NCBI GenBank assembly: GCA_036362985.1
Contig: JAYGXS010000010.1
Coordinates: forward strand, 3,400,472 to 3,464,471
DNA length: 64,000 nucleotides
DNA from: Ligula intestinalis
Taxonomy: Eukaryota; Platyhelminthes; Cestoda; Diphyllobothriidea; Diphyllobothriidae
Direction of reading: 5' to 3'
Below are positions 1 through 11,987 of this stretch, in pieces (the stretch's first letter is position 1; every line of letters begins with the position of its first letter). Below the pieces are notes generated by a model. It saw only the letters and a program-made list of their open reading frames with translations, was not told where the DNA came from and made no database searches. The position numbers and the translations under genes were made by a program.

Positions 1-1015
1 CGAAAATTATCGCATTAAAGTTACTTTATTCCAAAGAAACATCTTCTTCGAAGATCAATATTTCCATGTTATTCGACTATTTCCTCTATACTTTGGTCCT
101 AATGCCACCACAATAATTTAAGCAGATGAGGAAATCAATGAATGCCGCCTGGTAATTTGTTTCCTCCTAAATCACAAAATGCATGCCCTATAGGATTTCG
201 TTGAGAGAGTGATCACCTGATCGTCTTTGATGGCAATGAAAGTGTCATCGTCATTCCGCGCCCAGTATTACCAGCACCTCTACCTGCTGTAGAACAGCCT
301 GGACCCTGAATTACAAAATCGGCGAACGCGTTGGTGTTCCCTTCACTTGCTCGTGGATTGTAACATCAGTCTTGAAGTACGTCCTGGGACCTTTTCTTTA
401 TCCTTGACCCCAACTTAACGCATAAACTTGACCTACTCGAAGACCAAAATCTGTATGAGCCTCATCTGAAATGTCGGCGGAAGGCTGGCAAATTCCGCCC
501 ACTCAAACGGTACTGGTAGTGATGGTTCTTTCGAACGAACTTTCAGGCAGGCACTACTGCTGTATATGAGGTGCCCATGGAACAAGAAGTTTCTCTAGAA
601 CCCATGGTACACCTTTTTTTCATAAAGAGAATTCAGCTCCACCTCTTCTGCCGCTCTCAACGCCCTGGGAGGTTTTCCGCGATCACATACCAAAGAACTA
701 GTAAAGCTGCAAAGCTCATCGTATCAATAACGTTCTATGCGTACAAATGATGTCGGTAAACTTGAAACTCAGTCGTTACATGCGAACGTTGGTTTATTTG
801 TGGATACTATGGTTACCCGTTCCCACGTTTGTCGTCTAGTCACGTATTCGTGTCAACCTCAAGCTTCTATTTGCGGGCAGGGCTTCCACAGTCACTAGCG
901 GACGCCAACGCAAAGCTTAGTAGAGGACACAGCTAACGGAGAATTCTGACGGAGCCATTTGTAAGCCCTTTTGCTCAGTGCAGTTTGTCCAACCTAAAGA
1001 TTCGTCTCTTATAAC
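1..1015. other. No gene recognised
   Basis: I see no exon with convincing splice sites, no RNA gene and no repeat shared with the rest of the window. Open frames are short and carry no recognisable domain. Confidence 0.5.
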
Positions 1016-1200
1016 CATGTGTGTTCCTGTATCAACATTGGTTTTGTCCCCCATTTAAATGTTAGGAAGAAAAGGCAGGACAGTATAGCAGATATTACTT
1101 TACTGTCAGTTCTACTAGTATCTGAGCTCTGTTTCCTGTGTGTCCAACAGCTTGTCTTCTGTGTCCGACCGCAGCTTATGTTCTGTCGTCGTCTCGGCCA
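1016..1200. repeat. Interspersed repeat R5, copy 1
   Basis: This stretch is similar to 38990-39140. Both begin with GTGTGTTCCTGT followed by a TCAA block, share a GTTAGGAAGA block, and then a segment around TACTTTACTGT. The second copy lies directly left of a Penelope-like element. The class is unknown; an LTR fragment is possible but not shown. Confidence 0.5.
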
Positions 1201-1929
1201 ACAGCGTTCCGTAGCTCTAGCAGCTGGGTCACGGATAGCTAGCAGCAGAATCGCCGGTTGTCTGTAGCGCGTCTCCAGCAGCAGAATGGTGCCTACTTTG
1301 TCTTGTCCTAATGTCCGCCCTTTTAAGATCGTTTGTAAATGCAGGAAGTGGTTGCCAGTAAGGTCCCCTTGTTCTGGTCCCTTGAGGATTGCATTTGGTA
1401 AAGGTTCGTTTCATCCAATTACCAACTCCGAAATCCAACCAAGATGTTTGAGTTTTCTGCCTTCCTTAACTAACAGTTTTTTTAGTTCTGGCTAAAATGT
1501 TTTACATATATGGCTTCGGCTAGGGATGAAATAGGGTTAGCTGCAAAAATAGATCCTGACGTTACGTTATCGCAAAACAAGAACGCCTACAAGCTTTCCT
1601 AGAATAACAGCTGCTCGTAAGCAGCTATATACCAACAGAAATGGGTAGTATGGTATGCACATTCGGTCAGATCCAATCTACAACGAATAAATAATATGTA
1701 AAGGATTATTTTGCAGTATAAATTTGAAGCAAGCCAAAATAGCGGAATTTATTAGTGCCAATATATTTCTAGAGTGCTGATCAACTGCTTATCCTTATCC
1801 AATAAATTTACTGGCTAACATTTTCCACTGAACCCAGACGAAATTGTTCTCAAACATTCAGACCTTAAATCGACTATATTATGTTCAGAGGCTTTATCAG
1901 TGGGATTATACTTTTTGTGGGCCCAACAG

Positions 1930-2155
1930 AAGAATAACCCCAGCTGAGATTTGGGCACAAATGGAGGACTTAAACGCTCAACTTGCTGACTTAATACGTA
2001 GGTCCAATGAAGACGTGAGCCGGCTTAATACAACATTTGTGCACATTGCTCACTAATATCGTATTCCTCCGGTAACAAAAATGACGCCTTTGACTAAAGA
2101 GCATAAGGCTACGCTTAGCGAATTAAAACATCACGAACAAATTAGAATTTCCTAG
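1930..2155 (+). pseudogene. Coiled-coil exon-like segment, possibly nucleoporin Nup58-like
   Basis: After an acceptor-like CAACAG an open frame reads ITPAEIWAQMEDLN and continues amphipathic through NEDVSRLNTTF. It meets TAA at 2054-2056. The same frame stays open beyond that stop (YRIPPVTKMTPLTKEH) until TAG at 2153-2155, so the stop may be a disabling Gln-to-stop change or an assembly error. The ITPAEI start and heptad spacing recall the coiled-coil region of Nup58/p45, which begins ITPQDL, but the match is short and from memory. No other exons of such a gene were found. It could also be chance open sequence. Confidence 0.25.
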
Positions 2156-3044
2156 CCTGATAGAGGCAATGGAGTTGCTAGCCACAGTTAATGCAGTGGC
2201 ATTTTGTCTAGCAAAACCTGCGCTGTGCTGTCTAAAAACGCTAGTACTTGCAGTTTTCCTCCCCTGGCCGACTGTGTACAAGAATCCCACACCGCCAGAA
2301 GTCACGACGTCGAAAGCCACTCAGCCTAACACCCTGCTACCTGCAGCAACAGAACACACCGCGCGACCACGCTACTCGCAGTCACAGGGAGCACGCCTCG
2401 CGTCTGACGTCGACCGTGAGAACGGCCCTCAGCTGCATGCGCGCTACAGCCCAACGTGCCTGGCGCATTGAGTCCAACATGAACGAGCCGATGGAACAAG
2501 AAGATGACTAATTGCCCCCCTCCCCTATCTCAAGAAGTATATAAGTACTGTACACAATTACCCACTTTACTCGCTTATTGTTTATATCACTGTAAAGGTC
2601 TGATAACGAATCACCGAAAACAGCTGTTTGACAAGATGACCTTTCAATCGTATACGAAATGGGACTTTTTGCAGAACTCATCCCCAATTGTTCCCTGTAC
2701 CAATACAATATCGGTCCAGTAAACAGCGGAACTAACTATGATTCTCATGCATAGATGTTCACTGCACGAATAGGAGGCGTATCGGGTAAATAGCGAGAGT
2801 GACTACAATTTTCATGCATATATGTTAACTGCAGCAATACAGGACAGATAAGGTAAACGGCGCGTGTAGCCACGCTTTTCATATATAGACGTTCGCTGAC
2901 ATTAGCATTTATCGTTCTGCGATTTATCAAGGATATTGTGTTATTTAGAAGTACTAGCATTTTGGCAAAGGGAAAATTGTGTAAATGTGAAAATCGGTCG
3001 TACAAAGAACACCTTAGTTTTAAATCTAGAGAAAGCCCGTTCAT

Positions 3045-3720
3045 AACAAAAAACCAAATGAATGAATCAGCGCGGGAATAATTACGTTGGACAATAATCC
3101 TTCTGTAAAATTATTGGGTAAATATGCTTGAATATTGCGTGCAATTTTAATTATGACTGTTACCGAATAGGCCAAATTCATTACTGTTACCGAGGCCCTC
3201 GTCTTCCACCGTTCCTTGAAGTGTTTGTAAATACCAAATAATCCTATGTGGCGGTTGGTGCCTGACCTTAACGAATCCTCGGCCATTTTGGAGGGGCAAA
3301 CCCCGACTGTGCGTGTTTTATACCATGCAAAGGCGTGTCCTGTTTAGGGGCACTGTAGAGTCACTTGAGACTAATGGTTTACGACTATTAACGGTTAATT
3401 GGTGGTCGTGAATGCGAGTGATGACGGATCTCCATGTTTGGCCACAGTATACAGAATCAAAACCTCCGCATGGGATGTTGTAAATGCCCTCCTTCTTACC
3501 GAGTTAGCCAACCCTTTCCATGTGATGAAGCAGCTGGGTGCGTCAAGCATACATCGGTTTGGTGTTTCCACAATTGCCTTGAATCCAGTTCAGACATTTT
3601 CCTTATTAAAGGGAGGATTCGCCTTGTTTTTATTTTGGACGCTTTAGTGGAACTATCTGGTTCTTTTGTGTTGCGTTGTTGGTGTTTTATGCATCGGCGT
3701 ATATAACACCTGGGGTAACC
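3045..3720 (-). mobile_element. Penelope-like element remnant (GIY-YIG region)
   Basis: The block near 3280-3350 (GGAGGGGCAAACCCCGAC, then a CATGCAAAGG motif) matches 57040-57100, which is the antisense of a GIY-YIG endonuclease C-terminus. The minus-strand translation across 3390-3560 can be aligned to that domain (YTVAKHGDP against VYCGHTGRF). The copy has many stops and frameshifts and is an old, dead remnant of the same family as 56742-57310 and 58348-60017. Confidence 0.55.
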
Positions 3721-4344
3721 ATTGCGGGAAAACAAATCAAACAGATAATTGAGCTCGAGTCGGTAAGGTTCTTCGTCAGAGCAAGGTTTCTGCGCTCCGC
3801 GTAGCAGACTGTTGACGGTACTCCTTTAAAGACTCATAGGGTTGTTGCTCTCACATTTCAGCGTAACTTCCGCATCTGTTTGCTTGCAGCAGACGGCTGT
3901 TCGCTGCACGAGAAGATCCAAAAATGGGAGTTCGTTGTTAACCTCCCTGTCGAGCGTTCATTCAATGCCCGAAATAGGTCAAATGCTGCGATTGCGGAGA
4001 GCCTTGATTCGGTAATTTTTAACGACAACGAATGTGTTAATCGATGGAAGGGCTGTTGATTATAGCTTCTGCATTGTTATTTCGGCAAAGAATCCAGGTA
4101 TGGGTGACCCCGTTGGGGCTCATTGTAACTGCTGATGGTGTGAATGATCAAATGAATACATGGTTTCTAGGCAAAGGTCCATACGTTCAAGTAAGGCACC
4201 TACAGGAACCTTCGTTTAGTAGGTCTTCGGGACTTCATCCTTACATTGCCTTGCTCTATCAAGTGGTATGGGGATGAATAGGGAACCGACCTCTGTTATT
4301 TTCTTCTTTGAACAGTATTTACTTCATGGACGAGATTAAAAGGC

Positions 4345-4530
4345 CTCAAATCATTACGTCGGTTAGGGATATGACTCAATATCTCGCAGTATGATAGCTG
4401 CTTGATTACTCACGTCTCCCCAACAAAACGCTGTCGTCTACAAATGATTTAGTGCCACCACGATCATACCGCAATTGAATATCTTGTCGATGCCCGCAAG
4501 TCCATGACCCAGTGCATGTGGTCGGGGTCA
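4345..4530. repeat. Interspersed repeat R3, copy 1
   Basis: About 185 bp similar to 48815-49010. Both contain CTCAAATCATTACGTC, a CTCGCAGT block, and CAAATGATTTAGTGCCACCA. In the second copy this block lies directly upstream of the reverse-transcriptase segment of a LINE, so it may be part of that element. Confidence 0.55.
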
Positions 4531-4855
4531 CAGGCCTGGCATAACATTACCAGACCGACCAGGTTCGGTGAGACACGCTTGTCCCATTCGAATGAAACCA
4601 AGCCGGAAATTACTATTTCTGCCCACAACAAGGAGCGTTCCGAATGCTAAACATCATAATCCAACTTACTGCATTATATCAAACAATACTTATCAAAATA
4701 TATCTTAAAGCAGTTTTTTTTCTCTTATATTTTTTGGAATTACGTGGCTCACTGAACTTTGCTACCGACCTAGGAGATTTTTAGTCACTGCCTCTTTCTC
4801 AGCTTCACCATATTACCTGATATTTTACTGTCATTTAAGAAAATGTCTGTTCAGA

Positions 4856-5470
4856 ATCGGATCTGAATGAATGTGTATAACATAGTACTAATTTCTGTTG
4901 TTATACAGTTGCTTACGAGCAGCTGTCATTGCCATCTTTGTACTTTTTTACCACAGCAAAAATTTTATAGAAAACGGGACCCTTGGGTCTTACAGATGCA
5001 ATTAATTTATTTGTTACATTTGCTTCTTGCAGGCACTGTCAGCGACTCTTACTTTCGTTCGTATTGGCAATTTTTTGGATGGAATGACCTCCTCCCGGTA
5101 GAGGAAACAGGACTACCAGTATCTTTCACCGTTAGGCGAAGCACAACACCAACTGCATTCGGGCTTTGCCAAAAGTCTGACTGAATATGTATAACATACT
5201 ACTCATTTCTGTTGTTATACAGTTGCTTACGAGCATCATCATCTGTATTTCTTTTTGCAAGAGCAATAATTTTGTAGTAAAAAGAGCCCCTTTTGCCTTA
5301 AATGCACCAGCTATTGATTTATTACATCTACTTCTTGTCAGTCACTGCCTGGGACTCTTACTTTCCTTCTTTTTGGAAATTTATTTGGAAGGAATGTGCT
5401 CCTGTCGGAAGAGGAAACAGGATTACTCGAATCCTCCACCGTGGAGCCTAAAATTCACACGTGAGGCAGC
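4856..5470 (+). repeat. Tandem duplication of a ~314-bp unit
   Basis: Two adjacent units align at an offset of about 314 bp. Both carry TGTATAACATA, then TTCTGTTGTTATACAG followed by TTGCTTACGAGC, then a T-rich hydrophobic-coding stretch and an AGAGGAAACAGGA block. Each has an open frame starting near the repeat start (4867-5184 and 5187-5483) encoding ISVVIQLLTS near its N-terminus. The frames diverge further on and the unit length is not a multiple of three, so coding function is doubtful. Confidence 0.6.
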
Positions 5471-5483
5471 CCAGCGAACGTGA

Positions 5484-6754
5484 AAAAAAATCGATTAACC
5501 TACGGCTGACACGTGCAGCCACACATTCAAATGGCTGATCGATAATGACAGTTTATGCTTTGGCAAACGAGAGGCGGCCCAGCTGTCGGCGAAGACACAA
5601 CATCGTTCCGGCAAGCACTAAAATGTTGTCAGCTTCTTATCCCGGAACCCTTGCATTTGCAAACTTGGTGCCGTGTCTCTCCTTAGGGAAAACGTCACAA
5701 CTCAGCAAGTTGGGACATCACTTAAAATTAGATGGTGCCCTGGATACCTGCAAGCTTCCCAAACGTGAGAAATGTCCAAGAGTATCATAGGGATTCATGT
5801 GTGCAAAGGTAATTTTGTCGTTAAAAATACACAACCATGTACGTCTATACAGGTTTGTCTACTCGGATGAATGAAGTGCTGAAGAGTACGTGGGAGTTGA
5901 AGGCTATTAATAGCCAACACTCTGAGAATGAAAACCGCAGAAAATTTCTTAAAACCGACCAGATCACCTTCTCTTCTGCCATGATCCAGATTCTCACGAG
6001 GGGGACAGTATGCAGCGCTAGATGGTGTTGGTTTCAGCTGGCCCGTCTCTATGGGCCACGGTGGACGCTATAACAAAGAGCAGGTAAGAGGTGTTAAACT
6101 TTTTATATTCCTAGGTACTTGAACCCCAATTCAAGCCAGCGAATTAGCTGACAATCTTGCTAGTATGGTCACCAGCATACTGGCAGTAAGATACTAGCTT
6201 AATGTCCATCCGAATGGCTGAAACATTTATTTAATGATAAGATTTGTGGATGCAGCTTGTGGCCGCATAGGTTAGAGACTTCCTTGCATGCTAACTGTTC
6301 TCTGGATTAAGTGTGCTTACCATGCGTTGGCAACGGACTGCTTTCACAATATAAGAGTTTACCTAATTCCACAATAGCAAAAATTTATCTTGGGCCGGTA
6401 TCGGATAAGGGACGGCATGGGACAGCCGTTTTCCGTCGGTCTTCTTTTCAACGACACAACGGCTATTGCTGCTGCCGCATAACGGTCGATAGACTCCGCA
6501 AAAGCAGCCATGGAGGCATCTTTAGTTGCCTCACACAAGAGTAATCTCGTGTAACCGGAGCGCGTTTAACGGCCGGCATTCGGCCACAGATCTGCGATTT
6601 TCGGTGCATCGGTGAGTATGATCTATCCTCTGATACATTCTTCAATTTTGAAGTTTTCTTTTTTTTAATTTCCTCAGAAAATATTTATTGATTTGGAGTT
6701 GATCTGTTCTTTGCTAGGGTACATAGGCGTGAAACGAAATTGGATATGAATAGT
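5484..6754. other. No gene recognised
   Basis: Only short frames without domains are present. The stretch 6235-6570 has weak similarity to 8320-8650 (both include an ACCATG-GTTGG-like block and a GC-rich trinucleotide run), probably an old repeat. Confidence 0.4.
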
Positions 6755-6950
6755 TGAGCCATCAGTCACTGTGCGATAACCACGTTACATTCAATTAACT
6801 GCCAATAGGTGGCTAGTGGTATATATTAGGGTAATGTCCAACACTGACGCATTCAAAAGTTAAAGTGTAATATTTTCAGCCGGAGGCACAATCTTTTCAT
6901 TGGTTGTTCATGGTCGCACAATCTTTTCCTTCCCCTTGTCCACATTATTA
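6755..6950. repeat. Interspersed repeat R2, copy 1
   Basis: This stretch matches 10545-10745 and, more weakly, 8205-8290. Shared blocks are CACTGTGCGATAAC, CGCATTCAAAAGTT, GGAGGCACAATCTTTTCATT and TGTCCACATTATTA. The unit is about 195 bp, its class is unknown, and no coding potential is seen. Confidence 0.6.
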
Positions 6951-6964
6951 CCCTTCGTCGGTAG

Positions 6965-7512
6965 AAGTACTTCGTGGGGCCGCAATGGGGGCGCGCCGGT
7001 GGGTCCCTCGCTCTTACGGACAACTAATTTTAGGGGAGATGACGGGTGCGGCATGTCCGGGAACCAATCAGTTTGCAATAATCCTGTAAAATTAAAAGTT
7101 ACGAGGGTAAGTTGGGGCGCGTACTCTAACCTCGGGCGGGGACACTGAAATACATGTCAATATCATGATCACCCCCCACCGAGCCAACAGCGAGCACGTC
7201 TATGTCGAGGGAGTGTGCCGTGACCACGGACGAGGTCACTTGGGGTACATTTTTTGAAGCATTGCTAATCCCAACCAGAGTAAAGGTGAGTAAGTGCAGA
7301 AATTGGAAGACTGTAGAAACTTGCCCTAGTTAAAATTGGTAAGTAAGCGGTTATTTTCATGGTTGCTTTTAAAGGCAATTCGACTTACTATACTGACCTA
7401 AGCAGTTATTGTATCCCGCGGCCTTCCGAAGAGCCCACTGTAGGTCATTGCCGTCATCATCATCATCATCATCATCAGCATCATCATCAGCATCAGCATC
7501 ATCATCATCATC

Positions 7513-7565
<53 letters not shown>

Positions 7566-7690
7566 CATCATCATCATCATCATCTAATCCCTACTGGGCC
7601 AAAGGCCAGCGTGCAGAACACTGAAAGATTGTTGGTAATTCAACCTACGTATAATTTATAAGTAGGTGGTTATAATACATAAGGGCCCTC
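6965..7690 (+). repeat. Interspersed repeat R1, copy 1, with internal microsatellite
   Basis: One of four copies of a ~480-610 bp repeat in the window (others at 26140-26745, 35130-35605 and 36930-37410 on the minus strand). Diagnostic blocks are a CTCGGGCGAGGT-like segment, GTAAGTAAGCGGTTATT, and a 3' end reading AATTCAACCTACG followed by TATAATACATAAGG. No protein domain is visible. The class could be a MITE or a SINE-like element. This copy is lengthened by a (CAT)n tract. Confidence 0.6.
7454..7584 (+). repeat. (CAT)n microsatellite
   Basis: An almost pure ATC/CAT tract of about 130 bp with a few CAG interruptions. It makes frames that look like poly-His, poly-Ser or poly-Met; these are artefacts. 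It sits exactly where the homologous R1 copy at about 26626 has only CTTCATCAAATCC. Confidence 0.95.
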
Positions 7691-8204
7691 GTGCAGCACG
7701 AGTAGGTACTCTCACTGTTTCCTCTTTTCTCTGATGATTACTTGTTTTCATCGCATGAGTGGTTTTCTCTACTATTCGAAGTGAAACCGAAAGACGTGAT
7801 GCAATTTAGCCCTCAAACCGTATAAACAGACAAGGTTCGTAATTGAGTACTTTTGCAGGAAGTTATGAAGAATTCTCGTCAAGAGGGCTAAAATATCGTC
7901 AGCATACTGGAAGACGGAGATTGTATAGTGCAATGAATGGCAAAATGGAAAGGCTACCGTTAGTATTGTACTGTTCAAAGGTATGATAGGTCATCTGTCG
8001 AGTTAGAATCTGGGCGTTTATTTTTGAAAGACTTTGGTGCAACAGAGTATACTCTACTTACTCCAACAGTACTTATGTAACTAATGCAGTTGAAAGGCTG
8101 CCCAACCTACTCTGCTCTCCTGGGGTATCATTTTTTTAAAAAAATTTTCGACACATATGGTTGACATCTAGGCGCGGAACGAAGTGGTGTGCGAGAATTT
8201 GGGC

Positions 8205-8290
8205 TGACGTCCATGAGTCAATGTGGGATAACTGGGTTTGCATTTATTCAGTTGTCAATAGGCAGCTTGTAGCATATATTAAGGTCCACA
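8205..8290. repeat. Interspersed repeat R2, fragment
   Basis: A diverged fragment of the R2 family: GGGATAACTGGGTT, GTCAATAGGCAGC and CATATATTAAGG correspond to the first third of 6755-6950. Confidence 0.4.
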
Positions 8291-8591
8291 ATGACCTGGT
8301 CAGGAGCTCCACTGGCAAATAAATAGCAATATATTTGTATGCAATCTATCGACTCTAGCGCAGCTTATAGAATTGTTTATATACTCACTGCTCTCCAACG
8401 CTTTAGCGTGCTCACCATGTATTGGCTGCTCGAGAGTGTCGGCTCTGAATAGTGCTGCGACAAAATGCCCTGACCGTATTCCACAAGGGGTAAAGAATAA
8501 CCATGTGCCGATTCCGCGCGAATCTACAGTTGCCTCAGTGAAGAGGGACAGCGTAGCGCCGGAAGGTAAGGAAGCAATGGTGCAACGGTCA

Positions 8592-8613
8592 TTGTTGCTG
8601 CTGCTGCTGCTGT
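8592..8613 (+). repeat. Short (TGC)n tract
   Basis: A run of about seven GCT/TGC units. The overlapping 136-codon frame (8373-8783) shows no domain and is probably not a gene. Confidence 0.8.
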
Positions 8614-8649
8614 TCAAAACAACTGACAGAGACCGTCGTTCACCGTTTT

Positions 8650-10060
8650 TATTATCTGTTACGCTGTGTGTGAACTTCCCTGGGGGATATTCTATAACAT
8701 CAATTGGTCGAATTCCCAGACCAATTGCTCAGTGTTCCAGGAGGTCGCTTTATACTCCGCGCATTGCTCCAAATTGCATATAAGAGGGAAAACATGTCAA
8801 AATTTATTTCTGTCGACACTATAATATTCCCTTGAATACTAAGTAAGGGAAGACTGAATAAAACGGGGAAACAGCTCTACTGCGGGAAAATTAACTGAAC
8901 AGAGGGGGCTGCGTCACGCACCAGTTGCTAGCTATGTATGCACGCCAGGCGTGTGAGGCCTTGGCTGCGGGATGAATGCTCTGTCGTTTGCAGCGAATCC
9001 AATTCAGCGGCGGTATCGATTAACTGCGAGCGTACGCGCGGCTACTCCCCGACAGCGAGCGTGCAAAAGGAAAATAGCACGCAGCAACAAGCAAGCCTTG
9101 ACGCATAATGCTTCCAAAATACAACAATCTAGGCAGAGACCTCCAGGTGCCACTATAGCTGGTATCATTTCGGTAAAATGGGACCTAAGGGTCCCCCGAC
9201 GAAAGACCGAGCGAGGGTTAAAAAACACATGGTCGTGACATGTGCAGCAATCAAGTCTTCAGAGATGGCTGGAAACCTATCAGTTTAAATACGTTAGTAA
9301 AATATTTGAAACTTGTCTGAGCGGGCCAGAACGCCCAGTGAGAGCGAACCAAACGTCTGCTTACTTAGCACGCCAATATCTGCTATAAATACTGCTCTCT
9401 TTGTACCTTAACTCTGCTTCGTCCGATGATGATTTGCTCAAGTTAAAATCCGAAATTACAGAACACTTTAATTGTTGTTCCCTTAACCCCTTCTTCCACT
9501 TCCGCATTGCTAACCGAAACTCACGTCTTCGGTCCTTTAAACATAATTTCGTAGGTAGTGCGGTGTGAGCGATACACCGGTCGCTAGGTTCCTGACATCT
9601 CACTTGCAACCGTGAACCTGTTTTTCTGTTTTGATAAAGTTTATCCAGTCATCTTAAAGTTGCATGGGGGCTCAAATCACCAGTAACATCAAACTATTCG
9701 CTACGTTGTAACAGGACATGTATTTGTCTGACTTTGGCATTGCAACATCTTGAAAAACACAACTAACAGAGTTGTCGGCACACTGAGCTCGATACTTCAG
9801 AGAGAGCTGCGACCACCTCTAGTTCACAATTGTATGTCACACATACGAGTGATCAGATGCTACCGATTCGCCTAGCTCTGTGTTGGATACTCCGCCACGA
9901 ATCCGCTCTCGAAACTGCTTTCACGAACCACCGTGGAACAGTTAAGCTGTCCAGTGAAGCCCACTGGTGGGAAACTGGGTTCGAGGGGCCAATATACCGA
10001 TGCCCTGCCCGCCGGATTGTTTAATAAAATGACGAGAAGATATCTCTTGACGTCAGACAG
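8650..10060. other. No gene recognised
   Basis: I see no splice-consistent exon, no repeat shared with other parts of the window and no RNA gene. Short frames lack domains. Confidence 0.4.
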
Positions 10061-10067
10061 TCATGAA

Positions 10068-10155
10068 ATCAACATTCACCATTCATTTTGATTTGTCCTG
10101 TCAAATCTCATTTGCGTTATTTTGTGGTTGGTCATCAATGCTTACTGACTGGTAA
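10068..10155 (+). repeat. Inverted repeat, left arm
   Basis: Contains CGTTATTTTGTGGTTGGTCA followed by a CTTACTGAC block; the reverse complement is at 12402-12490. Flanking bases (TTTTGATTT, CAAAT) also match, giving arms of about 80 bp around 2.25 kb. This could be a mobile element with inverted ends or two opposed copies of a short repeat. Confidence 0.65.
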
Positions 10156-10544
10156 ACTTCCCGCTTATGCTCCAACGACTCTCGTATGTCATATTTGCGA
10201 TGATCAAGTTAATTTGCTAAATTTGAAATATTTAAAAAATAGTTTTTCTCTTTTTCAGACGCAGGAGGCGACTACTTGTTTGTCACTGAAACACACAGTC
10301 TTATACCCGTGGCAGAGCGTTGCCAAATATTTCGCCCCCACCACACTCCTATGGTGGAAAACCTTCGAAGTGAAGCAGCAGACCCTTGCAGAAGAGACCA
10401 GCAGTGCTATGGCAACGTGTGTTTTCTTATATATACTCCAATTTTGAATTTGTTACTTTTTAATTTTCACAGCATGTAACCTTGGACTTGAAGTAAATCA
10501 GCATTATGCTGGGGTCTCCAGGTGGGGAGCGAAATGGGCTTAGG

Positions 10545-10745
10545 ATATTTGGGCCATCCGTCACTGTACGATAACTGCGTTGTATTAATTAAACCGCCTA
10601 TAGGTGGTAGGATAATGCCCAACACTAACGCATTCAAAAGTTGAAGCTTAATATTTTCAGTCGGAGGCACAATCTTTTCATTGGTTTTTAATGGTCGCAC
10701 TATTTTTGCTCCCACCCATGTCCACATTATTATCCTTCCTATATA
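10545..10745. repeat. Interspersed repeat R2, copy 2
   Basis: Matches 6755-6950 over nearly its full length, including the shared GGAGGCACAATCTTTTCATT. Confidence 0.6.
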
Positions 10746-11029
10746 CTCTGAAAACTTCTTCACCGTTGTCCGTATTGTTGTCTTTCCATTTTTCTCCATC
10801 ACCTACTTCTTAGCGGCATGAGTGAAAGCAAAAGTGCAATTAAGCTATGAAGGTAGACACCCCTGCACCAGCCCTACCTTCGAAAAAACTGCGTCCGATC
10901 TCTGTTCCACCGAGAATACCGCAGTTGCAACAGCGAATTTCTCCTCAAGACATCTAATCATTTTTGTAAAGGTCTGTATTAGGCGTCATGCACAACCGCT
11001 TGGGGTTCAGCCCCAAACGACGGAGATAA

Positions 11030-11165
11030 GGGAGACTGCTATGGCCAGTTCGGGATTATTTGCCACCATTGGCCCTTCATAGTCGATCTAAAGTGCAGAT
11101 CAGGCGAGATTCGAACCCGTGACCTTTGGTCATTGAGTCTAAAACTGTGCTATTGCACCACAAAC
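11030..11165 (-). repeat. tRNA-derived SINE, minus orientation
   Basis: On the minus strand a tRNA-like head with the B-box-like GGTTCGAATCT is followed by a body that ends near ATGGCCAGTTCGGG on +. The arrangement matches the better-preserved copy at 45555-45695. Confidence 0.55.
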
Positions 11166-11199
11166 AAATGTTAACATTCCAGATCTAAAATGCAAAGAA

Positions 11200-11330
11200 A
11201 AAGAGCCCGTGAGTCACTGGTTAGAGCATTGGACTTCTGCTTAACAGTTTGTGGACTCGAGCCTCGACTGCTGCACCACGGGAAATGCTCACAAGATATG
11301 GGTGGTCATGCAGTTTTTCATTTGATGAAG
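11200..11330 (+). repeat. tRNA-derived SINE head, plus orientation
   Basis: CACTGGTTAGAGCATTGGAC is A-box-like, followed by GGACTCGAGCC as a B-box, spaced as in a tRNA. It sits tail to tail with the opposed SINE just upstream. The body downstream is diverged. Confidence 0.5.
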
Positions 11331-11550
11331 CTGCACGAACCACATTATAACAGAGGACGTTCGTCACACAAAGTAGGCCCAATGGCTGCTTAAGCATGTG
11401 GCCCTTTATTATGATAACGATTCAAACTATTTTCTCTTTTGCAGATGATCATTTTTCTCCCGGCCGAGAAGAACACAACCGGAAATGTTTGGAAAGCTTT
11501 GCAGCACTGATGCAGGACTAATGACTGCTGACTATCGAACGGGAATGCAG

Positions 11551-11697
11551 GCAGTCACGAGATTAGTGCAAATGCAATAGTTGTGTATGCCGGAGCGGTG
11601 ACCTCCGAACAACCATATTTCCGCGTACACAGGTCCGAGTTAGAGAGATTGGCAGACCTCTATGGAAATGTATCCAGCACTGAGTATAAAAAACTAG
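11551..11697 (+). pseudogene. Exon-like unit A of a degenerate exon-repeat group
   Basis: Bounded by an acceptor GAATGCAG and a good donor CTAG/gtaagt. The open frame includes TSEQPYFRVHRSELERLADL and ends SSTEYKKL, amphipathic in character. Similar units follow at 12640-12830 and, more weakly, 13680-13740. The phase at the donor is 1, but the next exon-like block (11829) read in that phase meets a stop, so a functional gene is not supported. Function unknown. Confidence 0.35.
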
Positions 11698-11828
11698 GTA
11701 AGTTGGGTTGGTTACCATATATGTGTACTGGAGTTTAACAAATGTATCCTCTCTATTCGTAAGGGGCAAATGAATGCAAGTACAAATATATGTATATTGT
11801 ACCTTCGGTGATGGTTTTTGTTTCATAG

Positions 11829-11987
11829 CCATCCCACAAGGAGGAGCGTGAGGCGGTTGCTGGAGTGGACGGAACAACCAGCGAAACACTGGATGTCCTT
11901 CCACCCTCAAAAGTGGTCTCAGCCGAAGCCGTGGCGCAGCTAATACAGTCCGCTGATATCCACTGTGTACCGCTAAAAGGAAACTGA
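11829..11987 (+). pseudogene. Terminal-exon-like segment
   Basis: It follows a pyrimidine-rich acceptor (TTTTTGTTTCATAG). One frame is open to TGA at 11985-11987 and reads SHKEEREAVAGVDG, later SAEAVAQLIQSADIH. Joining it to unit A in phase gives an early stop, so either another exon lies between or this is pseudogene material. Product not recognised. Confidence 0.3.

Noticed and set aside
2248..2511. Acidic-tailed terminal exon (NEPMEQEDD)
   Set aside because: The tail looks gene-like, but no acceptor and phase could be linked to another exon, and overlapping frames are equally open.
3720..3800. Hammerhead at the end of the 3.0-3.7 kb Penelope remnant
   Set aside because: The reverse CTGACGA core is present (TTCGTCAGAGC), but no GAAA or cleavage triplet follows.
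7454..7584. CRISPR-like array
   Set aside because: The repeat unit is 3 bp with no spacers; the genome is eukaryotic.
7359..7661. 100-aa poly-histidine protein
   Set aside because: It is the (CAT)n microsatellite read in one frame; the other frames give poly-Ser and poly-Met.
8373..8783. 136-aa frame
   Set aside because: Spans a (TGC)n run and a weak repeat; overlapped by an equally long antisense frame; no domain.
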